Positions 5,652-11,466 of a DNA stretch of 11,466 nt are shown here, in pieces. Each line of letters begins with the position of its first letter. Position 1 is the first letter of the stretch. The position numbers and the translations under genes were made by a program. The DNA is taken from positions 1 through 11,466 of the forward strand of contig JAHAAN010000061.1 in the NCBI GenBank assembly GCA_018376855.1. Direction: 5' to 3'. Below the pieces are notes generated by a model. It did not search any database. It had not been told where the DNA came from and worked only from the letters and a program-made list of their open reading frames with translations. Origin of the DNA: Clostridiales bacterium. Its GTDB lineage: Bacteria; Bacillota; Clostridia; Christensenellales; QALW01.

Positions 5652-7775
5652 TTATTTGCAGAAAACGCGGTATGTGCCGGAAGCAAGCTTGCATTCTGTT
5701 GTTTCGTTTTCAAAGCGGCAGCCTTTGGGGAGAATCATTTTTCCGTGGAGTGCAGGCGCGGCTTCAACAGTGAGACAAATACCGTCCGCCGTGCGTTCCC
5801 ATTCCGTGCGAAGGATTCCATGCGGAGTTTCGTGTTCTGCGCGAACGTGTGAAAGCTGCGAAATGAAAATGGGCTGCACGTTGACATTGGCAGTGTCATA
5901 GCCTGTTGGGTTCAGGCGGATGCCTCCGAGATATTTATAAAACCATGCGGAAACATCGCCCCAAAAATGATGGTTAAGCGAGGCGATACGCCCGCCTTCG
6001 GGGTGGAATTCTTCCCACAGGGAGGTTGCGCCGCGGGCGATCCAGTTTCCGTAGGAAGGGAAATCGGGGCGCACAATCATGTTAAAGGCAAGCTCCGCTT
6101 CTCCGCGGTCGGCAAGCAGCCGAAACAACACGCGCCCGCCCAGCACGCCTGTATCCATATGTCCGTTCTTTTCCTGAATCAGTCTGAGCAGGTGCGCAAA
6201 TGCCTGCTCTTCTTCCTCCGGCTCAAAGCATCCGTAATAAAGAGCCATCGCTTGAGAGGTCTGGCAGTTTCCGTTTACGATAAGCGTTTCGGAATCGATC
6301 AAATGCGTGCGGACAGCCGTGCGCAGCTCTTTTGCAAGCGCAAGTGCGAAATCTCTTTGCAGGGATTTCCCCAAAACATCAAAAATAAAGGCGCACTTTT
6401 GGGCAATATCAGCAGACAGAATAGAATCGGTAACGGCAAGCGGAGCAACATACGCGGCAGCGTCTCTCGCGGGCTGGCACCAATCCCCCAAACCAATGGC
6501 AATCAGCCCGTTTTCGTCACGGCGTGAATCGAGATAGTTCAAATAGCGCATCAGAGGGATTACCGATTCTTCAATGATCCGGCGGTCTCCGCGCAGGCGA
6601 TATGTGTAGTACGGCAGATAGACAATCACGCTGTCCCATGCGGGGCCGTTGCCCCAGTTAAAGCCCCAGCCTGTCGTGGGAACGATGCCGGGCAGCTGTC
6701 CCTGATCTCCCATAGCTTTATAGATGCTGCGCATCCATTCGCGGTAACTGTTTTCCACGGAAAGGTTAAGCAGCATTTGCTCGGCGGAAAGGGCCGCGTC
6801 GGCTGTCCAGCCGTTTTTCTCGCGCTGTGGGCAATCTGTGGGAAAATAAAAGAAATTGGCGATGTCTGAACGCACGGTGGCTTCCTGAATGCGGTTTACA
6901 GTCTCGCAATCGCAGGAAAACGAACCGAGCGTGCGGAGGTTTGAGCTCATAACCAGCAGGGTAAGCAGAGAAGGCGCCGCTTGCTGCGGAGTAATGCCGC
7001 TCACGGCAACATAGCGGAAGCCATGATAAGTAAAATGCGGCACATAAATCTCTGTTTCTCCGCCGCGGCAGGTATATTCGTCTTCTTGAATGCGATCGGC
7101 AGTATAATAGCGAATGTTTTCCACAAACGGCTCGCCGTCAACAAGCGTTTCAAAGTAGCGCAGCAGAAGCTTTTGCCCTGCCTGCCCTTTGATGGATAAG
7201 CGGCATAGCCCTGCCGTATTAACGCCGAAATCATAAATATATACGCCGCTGCGCTCCGTTACGGAGACGGGCGCAAGCTCTTGGCGCACAGTAATAGGCT
7301 CTGCTTCGCACAGACGCGCTTCGCCGCGCGGAATGGGCGCAAGCTGCGCAGGCTTCCAAACACGGTCGTCAAAATCGGGCAAAGCCCAACCGGGAATTTC
7401 TAAGCGGGCATCATAATATTCGCCGTAGTGAAGATCGTTAAACAGAATCGGGGAAGGCGCGGTCAGCGTTTGCCCGTCGGAAAAAACAGACTGCTTTTGT
7501 CCGTTTTCGTATTCGATTTCAAGGGAAAACGCCGTTTGCGGCGCACCGCGAAAACGAGCCTTATCAAAATCCCAAACATAGGAGCCGAAATCGTTTTGAA
7601 TGCCGTTGCCAAGCAGAATTCCCAGCGCGTTTTTGCCCGGCGATAGAATGGGCGCCAGCTCATAGGCATCATAATAAAGAATATCATCGGGATTGCTGCG
7701 GTACGGAGCCAGATACCCCTTTGTTATGTTGGTTCCGTTGAGATACAACTCATAATAGCCAAGCCCGCAAATCAA
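5652..7775 (-). CDS. GH78-type alpha-L-rhamnosidase-like glycoside hydrolase, N-terminus broken
   Basis: The open frame of 707 aa begins at a TTG (7775) and probably lacks the true start. It opens within the Bac_rhamnosid_N-type sugar-binding domain (ICGLGYYELYLNG, residues 2-14; LGNGIQNDFG). A beta-sandwich follows (about 150-280, with VYIYDFGVNTAGL), then the alpha/alpha-barrel catalytic domain (about 285-620) and a C-terminal beta domain. The acid motif DCPQREKNGWTADA holds Asp314, Glu319 and Asp326, with the spacing of the catalytic Asp567/Glu572/Asp579 of Bacillus RhaB. Glu588 in SLWEEF matches its second catalytic Glu. There is no signal peptide, so it is probably cytoplasmic, releasing rhamnose or a related sugar from imported glycosides. 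No sugar transporter or regulator lies beside it. The 5' end is damaged (see the remnant at 7776-7906), so activity is uncertain. Confidence 0.85.
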   Translation of the reverse strand: MICGLGYYELYLNGTNITKGYLAPYRSNPDDILYYDAYELAPILSPGKNALGILLGNGIQNDFGSYVWDFDKARFRGAPQTAFSLEIEYENGQKQSVFSDGQTLTAPSPILFNDLHYGEYYDARLEIPGWALPDFDDRVWKPAQLAPIPRGEARLCEAEPITVRQELAPVSVTERSGVYIYDFGVNTAGLCRLSIKGQAGQKLLLRYFETLVDGEPFVENIRYYTADRIQEDEYTCRGGETEIYVPHFTYHGFRYVAVSGITPQQAAPSLLTLLVMSSNLRTLGSFSCDCETVNRIQEATVRSDIANFFYFPTDCPQREKNGWTADAALSAEQMLLNLSVENSYREWMRSIYKAMGDQGQLPGIVPTTGWGFNWGNGPAWDSVIVYLPYYTYRLRGDRRIIEESVIPLMRYLNYLDSRRDENGLIAIGLGDWCQPARDAAAYVAPLAVTDSILSADIAQKCAFIFDVLGKSLQRDFALALAKELRTAVRTHLIDSETLIVNGNCQTSQAMALYYGCFEPEEEEQAFAHLLRLIQEKNGHMDTGVLGGRVLFRLLADRGEAELAFNMIVRPDFPSYGNWIARGATSLWEEFHPEGGRIASLNHHFWGDVSAWFYKYLGGIRLNPTGYDTANVNVQPIFISQLSHVRAEHETPHGILRTEWERTADGICLTVEAAPALHGKMILPKGCRFENETTECKLASGTYRVFCK

Positions 7776-7906
7776 CAGTTTTGCAAAGCGAACGGGCGCA
7801 CAGATTTCAAAGCAGCGCCTGAAATACGGTGCAGGGACATGCTGTTCCCGTGTTCAGAATTCTGCTCAGGCGCGAATAAAGCTTAGAGGGAATTTCTTTT
7901 TGCCAC
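7776..7906 (-). pseudogene. Out-of-frame 5' remnant of the GH78 gene
   Basis: The reading frame of the GH78 gene continues upstream with family-like sequence (PAPYFRRCFEI, then APVRFAKLL, about 7835-7776) but has no ATG/GTG/TTG before a TGA at 7854-7856. A second frame on the same strand reads FAPEQNSEHGNS (about 7879-7841), which resembles the W-x-x-APE start of this family, and runs back through a TAA (7883-7885) to GTG 7904-7906. That GTG has AAAGG (7915-7911) 4 nt upstream. One lost base near 7826-7840 plus one nonsense change would explain the pattern. Sequencing or assembly error is an alternative. Confidence 0.55.
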
Positions 7907-7953
7907 GTTGCCTTTCACTGATTATTATAGTTAAATAACGCGGATTTGCGGCT

Positions 7954-7981
7954 ATTATATCATGCGAATATAAAAAGTCAA
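7954..7981 (-). promoter_or_regulatory. Sigma-A promoter for the GH78 gene
   Basis: On the minus strand TTGACT (7981-7976) and TATAAT (7959-7954) are separated by 16 bp. The predicted transcript starts near 7946, about 40 nt before the GTG at 7906 and about 170 nt before the first intact frame start at 7775. This supports an original start near 7906. Confidence 0.75.
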
Positions 7982-7991
7982 TATAAAAACA

Positions 7992-8020
7992 TTGCTTTGC
8001 AGCAGGTTTTTTGTTATAAT
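7992..8020 (+). promoter_or_regulatory. Sigma-A promoter for rpiB-upp
   Basis: TTGCTT (7992-7997) and TATAAT (8015-8020) with a 17-bp spacer. It is divergent from the GH78 promoter; the two -35 boxes are only 10 bp apart, so one regulator could affect both. Confidence 0.75.
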
Positions 8021-8043
8021 AAAACTCGAATCAACATGAAAAA

Positions 8044-8059
8044 TGTCGCCGCTGCGACA
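8044..8059 (+). promoter_or_regulatory. Stem-loop in the rpiB leader next to the ribosome binding site
   Basis: TGTCGC-CGCT-GCGACA forms a 6-bp stem with a 4-nt loop. It ends 1 nt before the Shine-Dalgarno AGAAAGGA (8061-8068). It may stabilise the mRNA or modulate initiation; no known riboswitch is recognised. Confidence 0.4.
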
Positions 8060-8079
8060 CAGAAAGGAAATGGATCATC

Positions 8080-8526
8080 ATGATTGCAGTCGGAAGCGAT
8101 CACGGCGGTTATGCGCTTAAACAGCAGATTCTTCGGTATTTAAAGGAAAACGGTTTTGAATATAAGGATTACGGATGTTTTTCCGAACAGAGCGTGGATT
8201 ATCCCGATTTTGCGCTGCCGGTGGCGGAAGCAGTAGCGGGCGGCGAAGCGGAAAGAGGAATTTTGGTTTGCGGAACGGGAATCGGCGTGAGTATTGCGGC
8301 AAACAAGGTTCCGGGGGTGCGGGCGGCGCTGTGTCACGATTGCTTTAGTGCAAAAGCGACGCGGGAACACAACGATTCCAATGTGCTGACAATGGGCGAG
8401 CGCGTGATTGGCTCCGGTCTTGCACTTGAAATTGTGGATATTTGGCTGCATACTCCTTATGCAGGCGGAAGGCATCAGGCGCGCATTGATAAGATTACAG
8501 CCATAGAAAAAAAGTACGGCAGGTAA
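8080..8526 (+). CDS. rpiB: Ribose-5-phosphate isomerase B
   Basis: Interconverts ribose 5-phosphate and ribulose 5-phosphate in the non-oxidative pentose phosphate pathway; cytoplasmic. At 148 aa it has the normal length of the RpiB/LacAB family. Visible landmarks are the N-terminal GSDHGGYALK with phosphate/sugar-contacting Asp7 and His8, the catalytic Cys64 in VCGTGIGVSIAANK, His97 in REHNDSNVL, and the arginines in GGRHQARIDKI (131 and 135). These match the known active site (catalytic cysteine, ring-opening histidine, phosphate-binding arginines). The ATG at 8080 has AGAAAGGA 11 nt upstream; an overlapping ATG at 8070 is out of frame. The gene leads a probable operon with upp, 54 bp downstream, linking pentose phosphate supply with PRPP-dependent uracil salvage. 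LacA/LacB is unlikely because there is no lac context. Confidence 0.95.
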   Translation: MIAVGSDHGGYALKQQILRYLKENGFEYKDYGCFSEQSVDYPDFALPVAEAVAGGEAERGILVCGTGIGVSIAANKVPGVRAALCHDCFSAKATREHNDSNVLTMGERVIGSGLALEIVDIWLHTPYAGGRHQARIDKITAIEKKYGR

Positions 8527-8529
8527 GGT

Positions 8530-8544
8530 TCCGGCAGAGCCGGA
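8530..8544 (+). other. Small hairpin between rpiB and upp
   Basis: TCCGGC-AGA-GCCGGA, a 6-bp stem with a 3-nt loop starting 4 bp after the rpiB stop. No T-run follows, so it is more likely a processing or stability element than a terminator. Confidence 0.4.
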
Positions 8545-8580
8545 TATGATATATCGTTTATAAGAAATGGAGCTGAAGGT

Positions 8581-9210
8581 ATGGGAAAATTGGTGGTAAT
8601 GGATCACCCGCTGATCCAGCACAAAATGGCGATGATCCGCAGTAAGGATACAAGCGCTAAAGATTTTCGGGAGCTGATTAACGAGGTGGCGCTGCTGACG
8701 GCGTATGAAGTAACACGGGATCTGCCTTTGGAAGAGAAAGAAATCGAAACGCCGATCTGCAAATGCAAAGCAAAGGTTATGGCGGGCAGAATGATTGCCG
8801 TAGTGCCGATTCTTCGCGCAGGACTGGGCATGGTGGACGGTATTCTGGAATTGGTTCCCGCAGCAAAGATCGGTCATATCGGTGTTTACCGCGATCCCGA
8901 AACACACAATCCGGTGGAATACTACTGCAAGCTGCCCACCGATATTGAGCAGCGAGAGGTCATCGTTGTCGACCCGATGCTGGCTACCGGCGGAAGCGCC
9001 AGCGCCGCGATTGATTTTATCAAGCAGCGCGGCAGCAAGCGTATTAAACTGATGAACCTGATTGCTGCGCCGGAGGGCGTTGCACGAGTTCAGCAGGATC
9101 ATCCGGATGTAGATATTTTTGTGGCCGCGATGGATGAACGCCTGAATGAAAATAAGTATATCGTTCCCGGTTTAGGCGACGCCGGAGACCGATTGTTCGG
9201 AACAAAATAG
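8581..9210 (+). CDS. upp: Uracil phosphoribosyltransferase
   Basis: Converts uracil and PRPP to UMP in pyrimidine salvage; cytoplasmic, active as an oligomer. Its 209 aa are standard for the family. The PRPP-binding loop VVDPMLATGGSASAAI is at residues 129-144 (Asp131, Thr136, Gly137, Gly138), the flexible/PPi loop PILRAGLGMVDG at 76-87, and the uracil-binding C-terminal GLGDAGDRLFGTK at 197-209. The ATG at 8581 is preceded by GGAG (8569-8572) 8 nt upstream. It lies 54 bp after rpiB on the same strand and ends 24 bp before a strong bidirectional terminator, so rpiB-upp is likely a closed two-gene unit. Nothing unusual is seen. Confidence 0.97.
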   Translation: MGKLVVMDHPLIQHKMAMIRSKDTSAKDFRELINEVALLTAYEVTRDLPLEEKEIETPICKCKAKVMAGRMIAVVPILRAGLGMVDGILELVPAAKIGHIGVYRDPETHNPVEYYCKLPTDIEQREVIVVDPMLATGGSASAAIDFIKQRGSKRIKLMNLIAAPEGVARVQQDHPDVDIFVAAMDERLNENKYIVPGLGDAGDRLFGTK

Positions 9211-9230
9211 AAATAAAAAATTATAAAATA

Positions 9231-9263
9231 AAAAAAGCTACTGCTCTATCAGTAGCTTTCTTC
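9231..9263. terminator. Bidirectional Rho-independent terminator
   Basis: The stem AAAGCTACTG (9234-9243) / CAGTAGCTTT (9250-9259) has a 6-nt loop. The plus side continues CTTC after TTT, a modest T-tract ending upp. On the minus strand a long T-rich run (complement of 9224-9236) ends the baseplate-like gene that stops at 9282. Confidence 0.85.
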
Positions 9264-9281
9264 ATATAAAATATTGGCTGA

Positions 9282-10712
9282 TTAGTTTGCCTGCTCCAGC
9301 GCAGCAATCCGATCCATCATACTTTTCAAAATAATCCCTAACGGCATTCTCGGTTTGCAGGCAGAAAAATCCGTTATATCCACAGGAATCATGTATCTTG
9401 CCCATCCGGGATGCGAAACGGTAATGCTCTTTGCCCCCGACGGCACAGAAATCACCTCTTCATGATAGGGTTCAAAGCCTGTTGCATATCCGCCCGAAAG
9501 CTCTAACGACCACTGCTTAATATGCAGCGTGGCCTGCGCGCTGATGTTGCTTGATACCGTCATAATAATATAACCGTCGTCCGGAACATTTACGGCGCTT
9601 GAATATTCGGTAAAAGAAAGGCTTGTGCTGAGCAGTGTGGATTGATACGTTTTGCCCGTGTTATAATAAAAAATCTTCATCGCTACGGCTGTTGCAGAAT
9701 CAAACTTGAGCGAAAATGCAAGTGAGCCTTTGCGCACAGGAACATATTCCGTGCGAACGGTAGCGCCCTGAATGCCGGAAAAGCTTACGCCGTCCTCATA
9801 TACTGTGAAGTCAGAAGCCGGAGACGTCATAAGCGCGCCTGTTGTAGTAACCGAACCAGCTACAACATTTTGCGGATTCAGCAGGTTTTTCCCCACCAGC
9901 TTCACCTTAGCCGCATTCTGCGCCATCATAAAAGTAATTTGCGTTTCGGTTTCATAGCTGGGAAAATAACGGATTCTGTCAAACATCCCCATATCGCGCG
10001 GAAAATACTCGAATGTGCGTTCCGCAATTTCCTGAAGCGAAGAAGCCTCGTTATACATCGAGTTTCCTGACGCTGCAATGCCCGTATCGATCATTGCAGC
10101 GCTGTCTGCGTCGTAGGTTTGCCAGTTTCCGTTTGCGCCGATAAACGGGCTTTTTCCGCTCAGCGACGCCAGCCATTGGCTTTCCGTACCCTGAAATCCA
10201 TTCTTCACAGCGACGTCATAAGCGGAGTCTCCGTTAAAATCGCCGTTTTGAAGCTCGGTTTTTGTTTCTTCAACGCTTGCCTCAAGCTCATTCACCTGTG
10301 AAAGCAGCGCAGTAATGCGCGGCTGAACAAGCCCCGAATCCACCGCATTTTCCGTATCTGCGGAAGCTAAAACGGTAATGGGCGCTTGTCCGACCGTCAG
10401 CCGTTTTTGATTCTGATGCAGAATAAAGCTCATCAGCACAGTACCGGCGCAAGCCAATTCCGTGCTTCCCATTGTATATACCGCTTCCCCCGCCTCTGTA
10501 ATCTGTGCCTCTCCGCAAACAACGGTTCCGTCAGGCAGCTCAAAGCAAACCTCGGCAACTGCTCCCTGCATATTATAGGGTTCTCCGTTAAGACGGATCG
10601 AAAACTGCAGCGAACCTGTTCCGGCGTCCTCCTGAACAAACAATACCCTTCCGGGAATCTGTACCTGCGCGCCCGTGATCTCAAACAACAGTCTATAAGT
10701 TCTGTTTTCCAT
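9282..10712 (-). CDS. Phage baseplate/receptor-binding-like protein (BppU-type N-terminus), orphan
   Basis: A 476-aa protein resembling upper-baseplate or tail-fibre proteins of Gram-positive phages. Residues 1-117 look like the BppU (DUF2479-type) N-terminal domain: YRLLFEITG, FVQEDAGTGSLQFSIRLNG, a strand with FELPDGTVV and LTVGQAPITVLAS. A short coiled coil follows (about 128-156, ITALLSQVNELEASVEETK). Next comes the clostridial phage-type linker SAYDVAVKNGFQGTESQWL (163-181). The C-terminal part is Ser/Thr-rich beta sequence with a carbohydrate-binding-like ending (HIKQWSLELSGGYATGFEP, about 397-415) and a helical end (MDRIAALEQAN). The ATG at 10712 has AAGGAAGGA upstream; the longer open frame to 10796 would include the promoter. 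No capsid, tail, lysis or integrase gene is nearby, so it may be a captured phage gene. Similarity was judged by eye. Confidence 0.65.
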   Translation of the reverse strand: MENRTYRLLFEITGAQVQIPGRVLFVQEDAGTGSLQFSIRLNGEPYNMQGAVAEVCFELPDGTVVCGEAQITEAGEAVYTMGSTELACAGTVLMSFILHQNQKRLTVGQAPITVLASADTENAVDSGLVQPRITALLSQVNELEASVEETKTELQNGDFNGDSAYDVAVKNGFQGTESQWLASLSGKSPFIGANGNWQTYDADSAAMIDTGIAASGNSMYNEASSLQEIAERTFEYFPRDMGMFDRIRYFPSYETETQITFMMAQNAAKVKLVGKNLLNPQNVVAGSVTTTGALMTSPASDFTVYEDGVSFSGIQGATVRTEYVPVRKGSLAFSLKFDSATAVAMKIFYYNTGKTYQSTLLSTSLSFTEYSSAVNVPDDGYIIMTVSSNISAQATLHIKQWSLELSGGYATGFEPYHEEVISVPSGAKSITVSHPGWARYMIPVDITDFSACKPRMPLGIILKSMMDRIAALEQAN

Positions 10713-10753
10713 ATTCCTATTCCTTCCTTTCATTCCCTCTGTATTACGCCCGT

Positions 10754-10762
10754 ATTGTAGCA
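10754..10762 (-). promoter_or_regulatory. Extended -10 promoter for the baseplate-like gene
   Basis: On the minus strand TG-C-TACAAT (10762-10754) forms an extended -10 element. The -35 is weak (CTGATA, 19 bp upstream). The start codon is about 40 nt downstream, after a Shine-Dalgarno-rich GAAAGGAAGGAA stretch. Confidence 0.5.
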
Positions 10763-10868
10763 TGAAGAAAACAGAGACTATCAGAATTCGTGCCATTAAA
10801 AGGAATAATTAAATCAAATTACGTTGATAATAACAAAAAGAAGCAGTAAAAAGAAAGGGATTATTGAT

Positions 10869-11084
10869 ATGGATCAGCATCAACATCACAAAATCAAAAT
10901 CACAACGCGGGATCGGGTTCTTCGTGCATGGGAAAATTCAATGGAAGCAGTGCGCGAATTCGAAATGTACGCCCACGAAATTCACGACGATAAGCGAGCG
11001 GCACAAATGTTTGCGGAATTTGCAGAGGAAGAAGGCAAGCACGCCGCAGCGCTTTTAGACCTACTGCATGAATATGAATCATAA
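10869..11084 (+). CDS. Small ferritin-like two-helix protein (putative)
   Basis: A 71-aa soluble protein with a His-rich start (MDQHQHHKIKIT), then two predicted helices. The first is about residues 14-36 (VLRAWENSMEAVREFEMYAHE), the second about 38-69 (DKRAAQMFAEFAEEEGKHAAALLDLLHEY). The E-x-x-H pair in the second helix (EGKH) and the Glu/Tyr pattern in the first resemble one half of a rubrerythrin/ferritin di-iron bundle, so it could dimerise to build the site. That is inference; metal binding is not shown. The ATG at 10869 follows GAAAGGGA (10853-10860) with 8-nt spacing; the frame extends to 10824 without a site. It is a single gene ending just before terminator hairpins. Another possibility is a small spore- or stress-associated protein without a metal centre. 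Confidence 0.65.
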   Translation: MDQHQHHKIKITTRDRVLRAWENSMEAVREFEMYAHEIHDDKRAAQMFAEFAEEEGKHAAALLDLLHEYES

Positions 11085-11109
11085 AAAAAGCGGCGCCCGT
11101 GCGCCCCGC
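11083..11109 (-). terminator. GC-rich hairpin with a T-run on the minus strand
   Basis: GGCGC (11092-11096) pairs with GCGCC (11101-11105) around CCGT. On the minus strand the stem is followed by GC and seven T (complement of 11083-11089), a good terminator for transcripts arriving from the right. No minus-strand gene is seen to its right within the window. The 17-mer at 11092-11108 nearly equals 105-121. Confidence 0.55.
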
Positions 11110-11144
11110 ATCCCATTTGCTCTCTCGGTTGTGCTTTCCAAACT

Positions 11145-11181
11145 AAAAAAAGAGCTGCGTACACATCGCAGCCCTTTTTTT
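11145..11181. terminator. Bidirectional Rho-independent terminator
   Basis: GCTGCG (11154-11159) pairs with CGCAGC (11167-11172) around a 7-nt loop. It is flanked by an A-run (11145-11151) and a T-run (11175-11181), so it works on both strands. On the plus strand it ends the ferritin-like gene. Confidence 0.85.
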
Positions 11182-11289
11182 AATATTGGTATTTATAGTA
11201 TATTAAACTACAAAAATAATATTAATAGTCTGTGGAACAAATTACCTAAATATTATAAACTATATGTAGAGATAGGAGTGTGATTATTT

Positions 11290-11454
11290 ATGAAACAGAA
11301 ACAATCCAAATTTACGCTGCGAATAGGATCGAAAACATTACATAAGTTTGATTATATGGCCAAGCGAAATTTGCGTTCCATTAACAAGGAATTGGAAAGA
11401 GTAATTAAAAAGTATATCGAAGAATATGAAAAAAGATATGGAAAAGTAGAATGA
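11290..11454 (+). CDS. Arc-type ribbon-helix-helix DNA-binding protein
   Basis: A 54-aa protein not covered by any longer frame. It begins MKQKQSKFTLRI, the beta-strand that would enter the DNA groove, followed by helix 1 (SKTLHKFDYMAKRN), the turn LRSINKE and helix 2 (LERVIKKYIEEYEKRYGKV). The pattern F-T-L-R-I ... L-x-x-F-x-Y-x-A-x-x-N-x-R-S-x-N-K-E-x-E is typical of Arc/MetJ-type repressors found singly in Clostridia and their mobile elements. AGGAG (11274-11278) lies 11 nt before the ATG; an earlier GTG at 11278 hits a stop at once. The gene and its leader are clearly richer in A+T than the rest of the window, and it is the only gene here ending in TGA. What it controls would lie to the right, outside the window. 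Confidence 0.8.
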   Translation: MKQKQSKFTLRIGSKTLHKFDYMAKRNLRSINKELERVIKKYIEEYEKRYGKVE

Positions 11455-11466
11455 AATACGTCTACG

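Noticed and set aside
5967..6527. 186-codon plus-strand open frame opposite the GH78 gene
   Set aside because: It is antisense to the conserved catalytic domain of the hydrolase and shows no family features.
7778..7793. Fourth copy of the CTTTCGC...GCGAAAG palindrome (TTTTGCAAAGCGAAC)
   Set aside because: The arms do not pair well and the bases encode conserved-looking GH78 residues (VRFAKL), so chance similarity is likelier.
7854..7856. UGA recoding (for example as Trp) to rescue the GH78 N-terminus
   Set aside because: The large genes here are full length with the standard code, a second stop precedes this one, and the last gene ends in TGA.
7776..7946. GH78 leader as a T-box or other riboswitch
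   Set aside because: A short GTCCCTGCA stretch and a small hairpin recall T-boxes, but the antiterminator core and terminator are missing, and the region is better explained as damaged coding sequence.
8140..9102. Long minus-strand open frame of 320 codons opposite rpiB and upp
   Set aside because: It lies wholly antisense to two well-recognised genes, has no protein-like domain pattern or proper ribosome binding site, and its codons mirror theirs.
11068..11283. 71-codon plus-strand open frame after the ferritin-like gene
   Set aside because: It runs through two terminator hairpins, lacks a ribosome binding site and shows no protein family pattern.

Overview
The window looks like chromosomal DNA of a Gram-positive anaerobe of the class Clostridia, perhaps a gut Oscillospiraceae/Ruminococcaceae-type organism. 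This is inferred from the AGAAAGGA-like ribosome binding sites, consensus sigma-A promoters, roughly even base composition, an AbrB-controlled ABC cassette, a GH78-type glycoside hydrolase and a small Arc-type regulator. It is not proven. The genetic code reads as standard.

Layout. At the left edge (12-119) the DNA can fold as a compact four-helix junction RNA with two C(GNRA)G hairpins; it is unassigned. From 127 to 5649 two ABC export systems are arranged back to back. On the minus strand are a MacB/LolD-type ATPase (2941-3651) and a large FtsX-type permease (127-2787). On the plus strand are an AbrB/SpoVT regulator (3813-4064), an ABC-2-type ATPase (4024-4743) and a 6-TM permease (4903-5649). 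The divergent intergenic region has one perfect TTGACA-17-TATAAT promoter per strand, and both -35 boxes lie inside the arms of a perfect 12-bp inverted repeat. This suggests joint control, plausibly by the AbrB protein. Both permease genes carry the same small palindrome between the Shine-Dalgarno sequence and the start codon.

From 5652 to 7906 lies a minus-strand GH78 (alpha-L-rhamnosidase-like) gene. Its catalytic part is intact, but its first codons are broken: conserved N-terminal sequence continues upstream in another frame behind stop codons, below a good promoter. Its stop is 2 bp from the stop of the convergent permease gene. A divergent promoter drives rpiB (8080-8526) and upp (8581-9210), housekeeping genes of pentose phosphate metabolism and uracil salvage, which end at a bidirectional terminator (9234-9259).

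The right end is more accessory. It has an orphan minus-strand gene for a phage baseplate/receptor-binding-like protein (9282-10712), a 71-aa two-helix ferritin-like protein (10869-11084), two terminator hairpins, an A+T-rich stretch, and a 54-aa Arc-type ribbon-helix-helix protein (11290-11454) at the window edge.

No tRNA, rRNA, CRISPR array, transposase or integrase was seen. No complete novel defence or biosynthetic system was identified. The more unusual items are the left-edge RNA fold, the palindromes placed in ribosome binding regions, the symmetric divergent promoter, the small insertion at 4754-4905 and the orphan baseplate-like gene.
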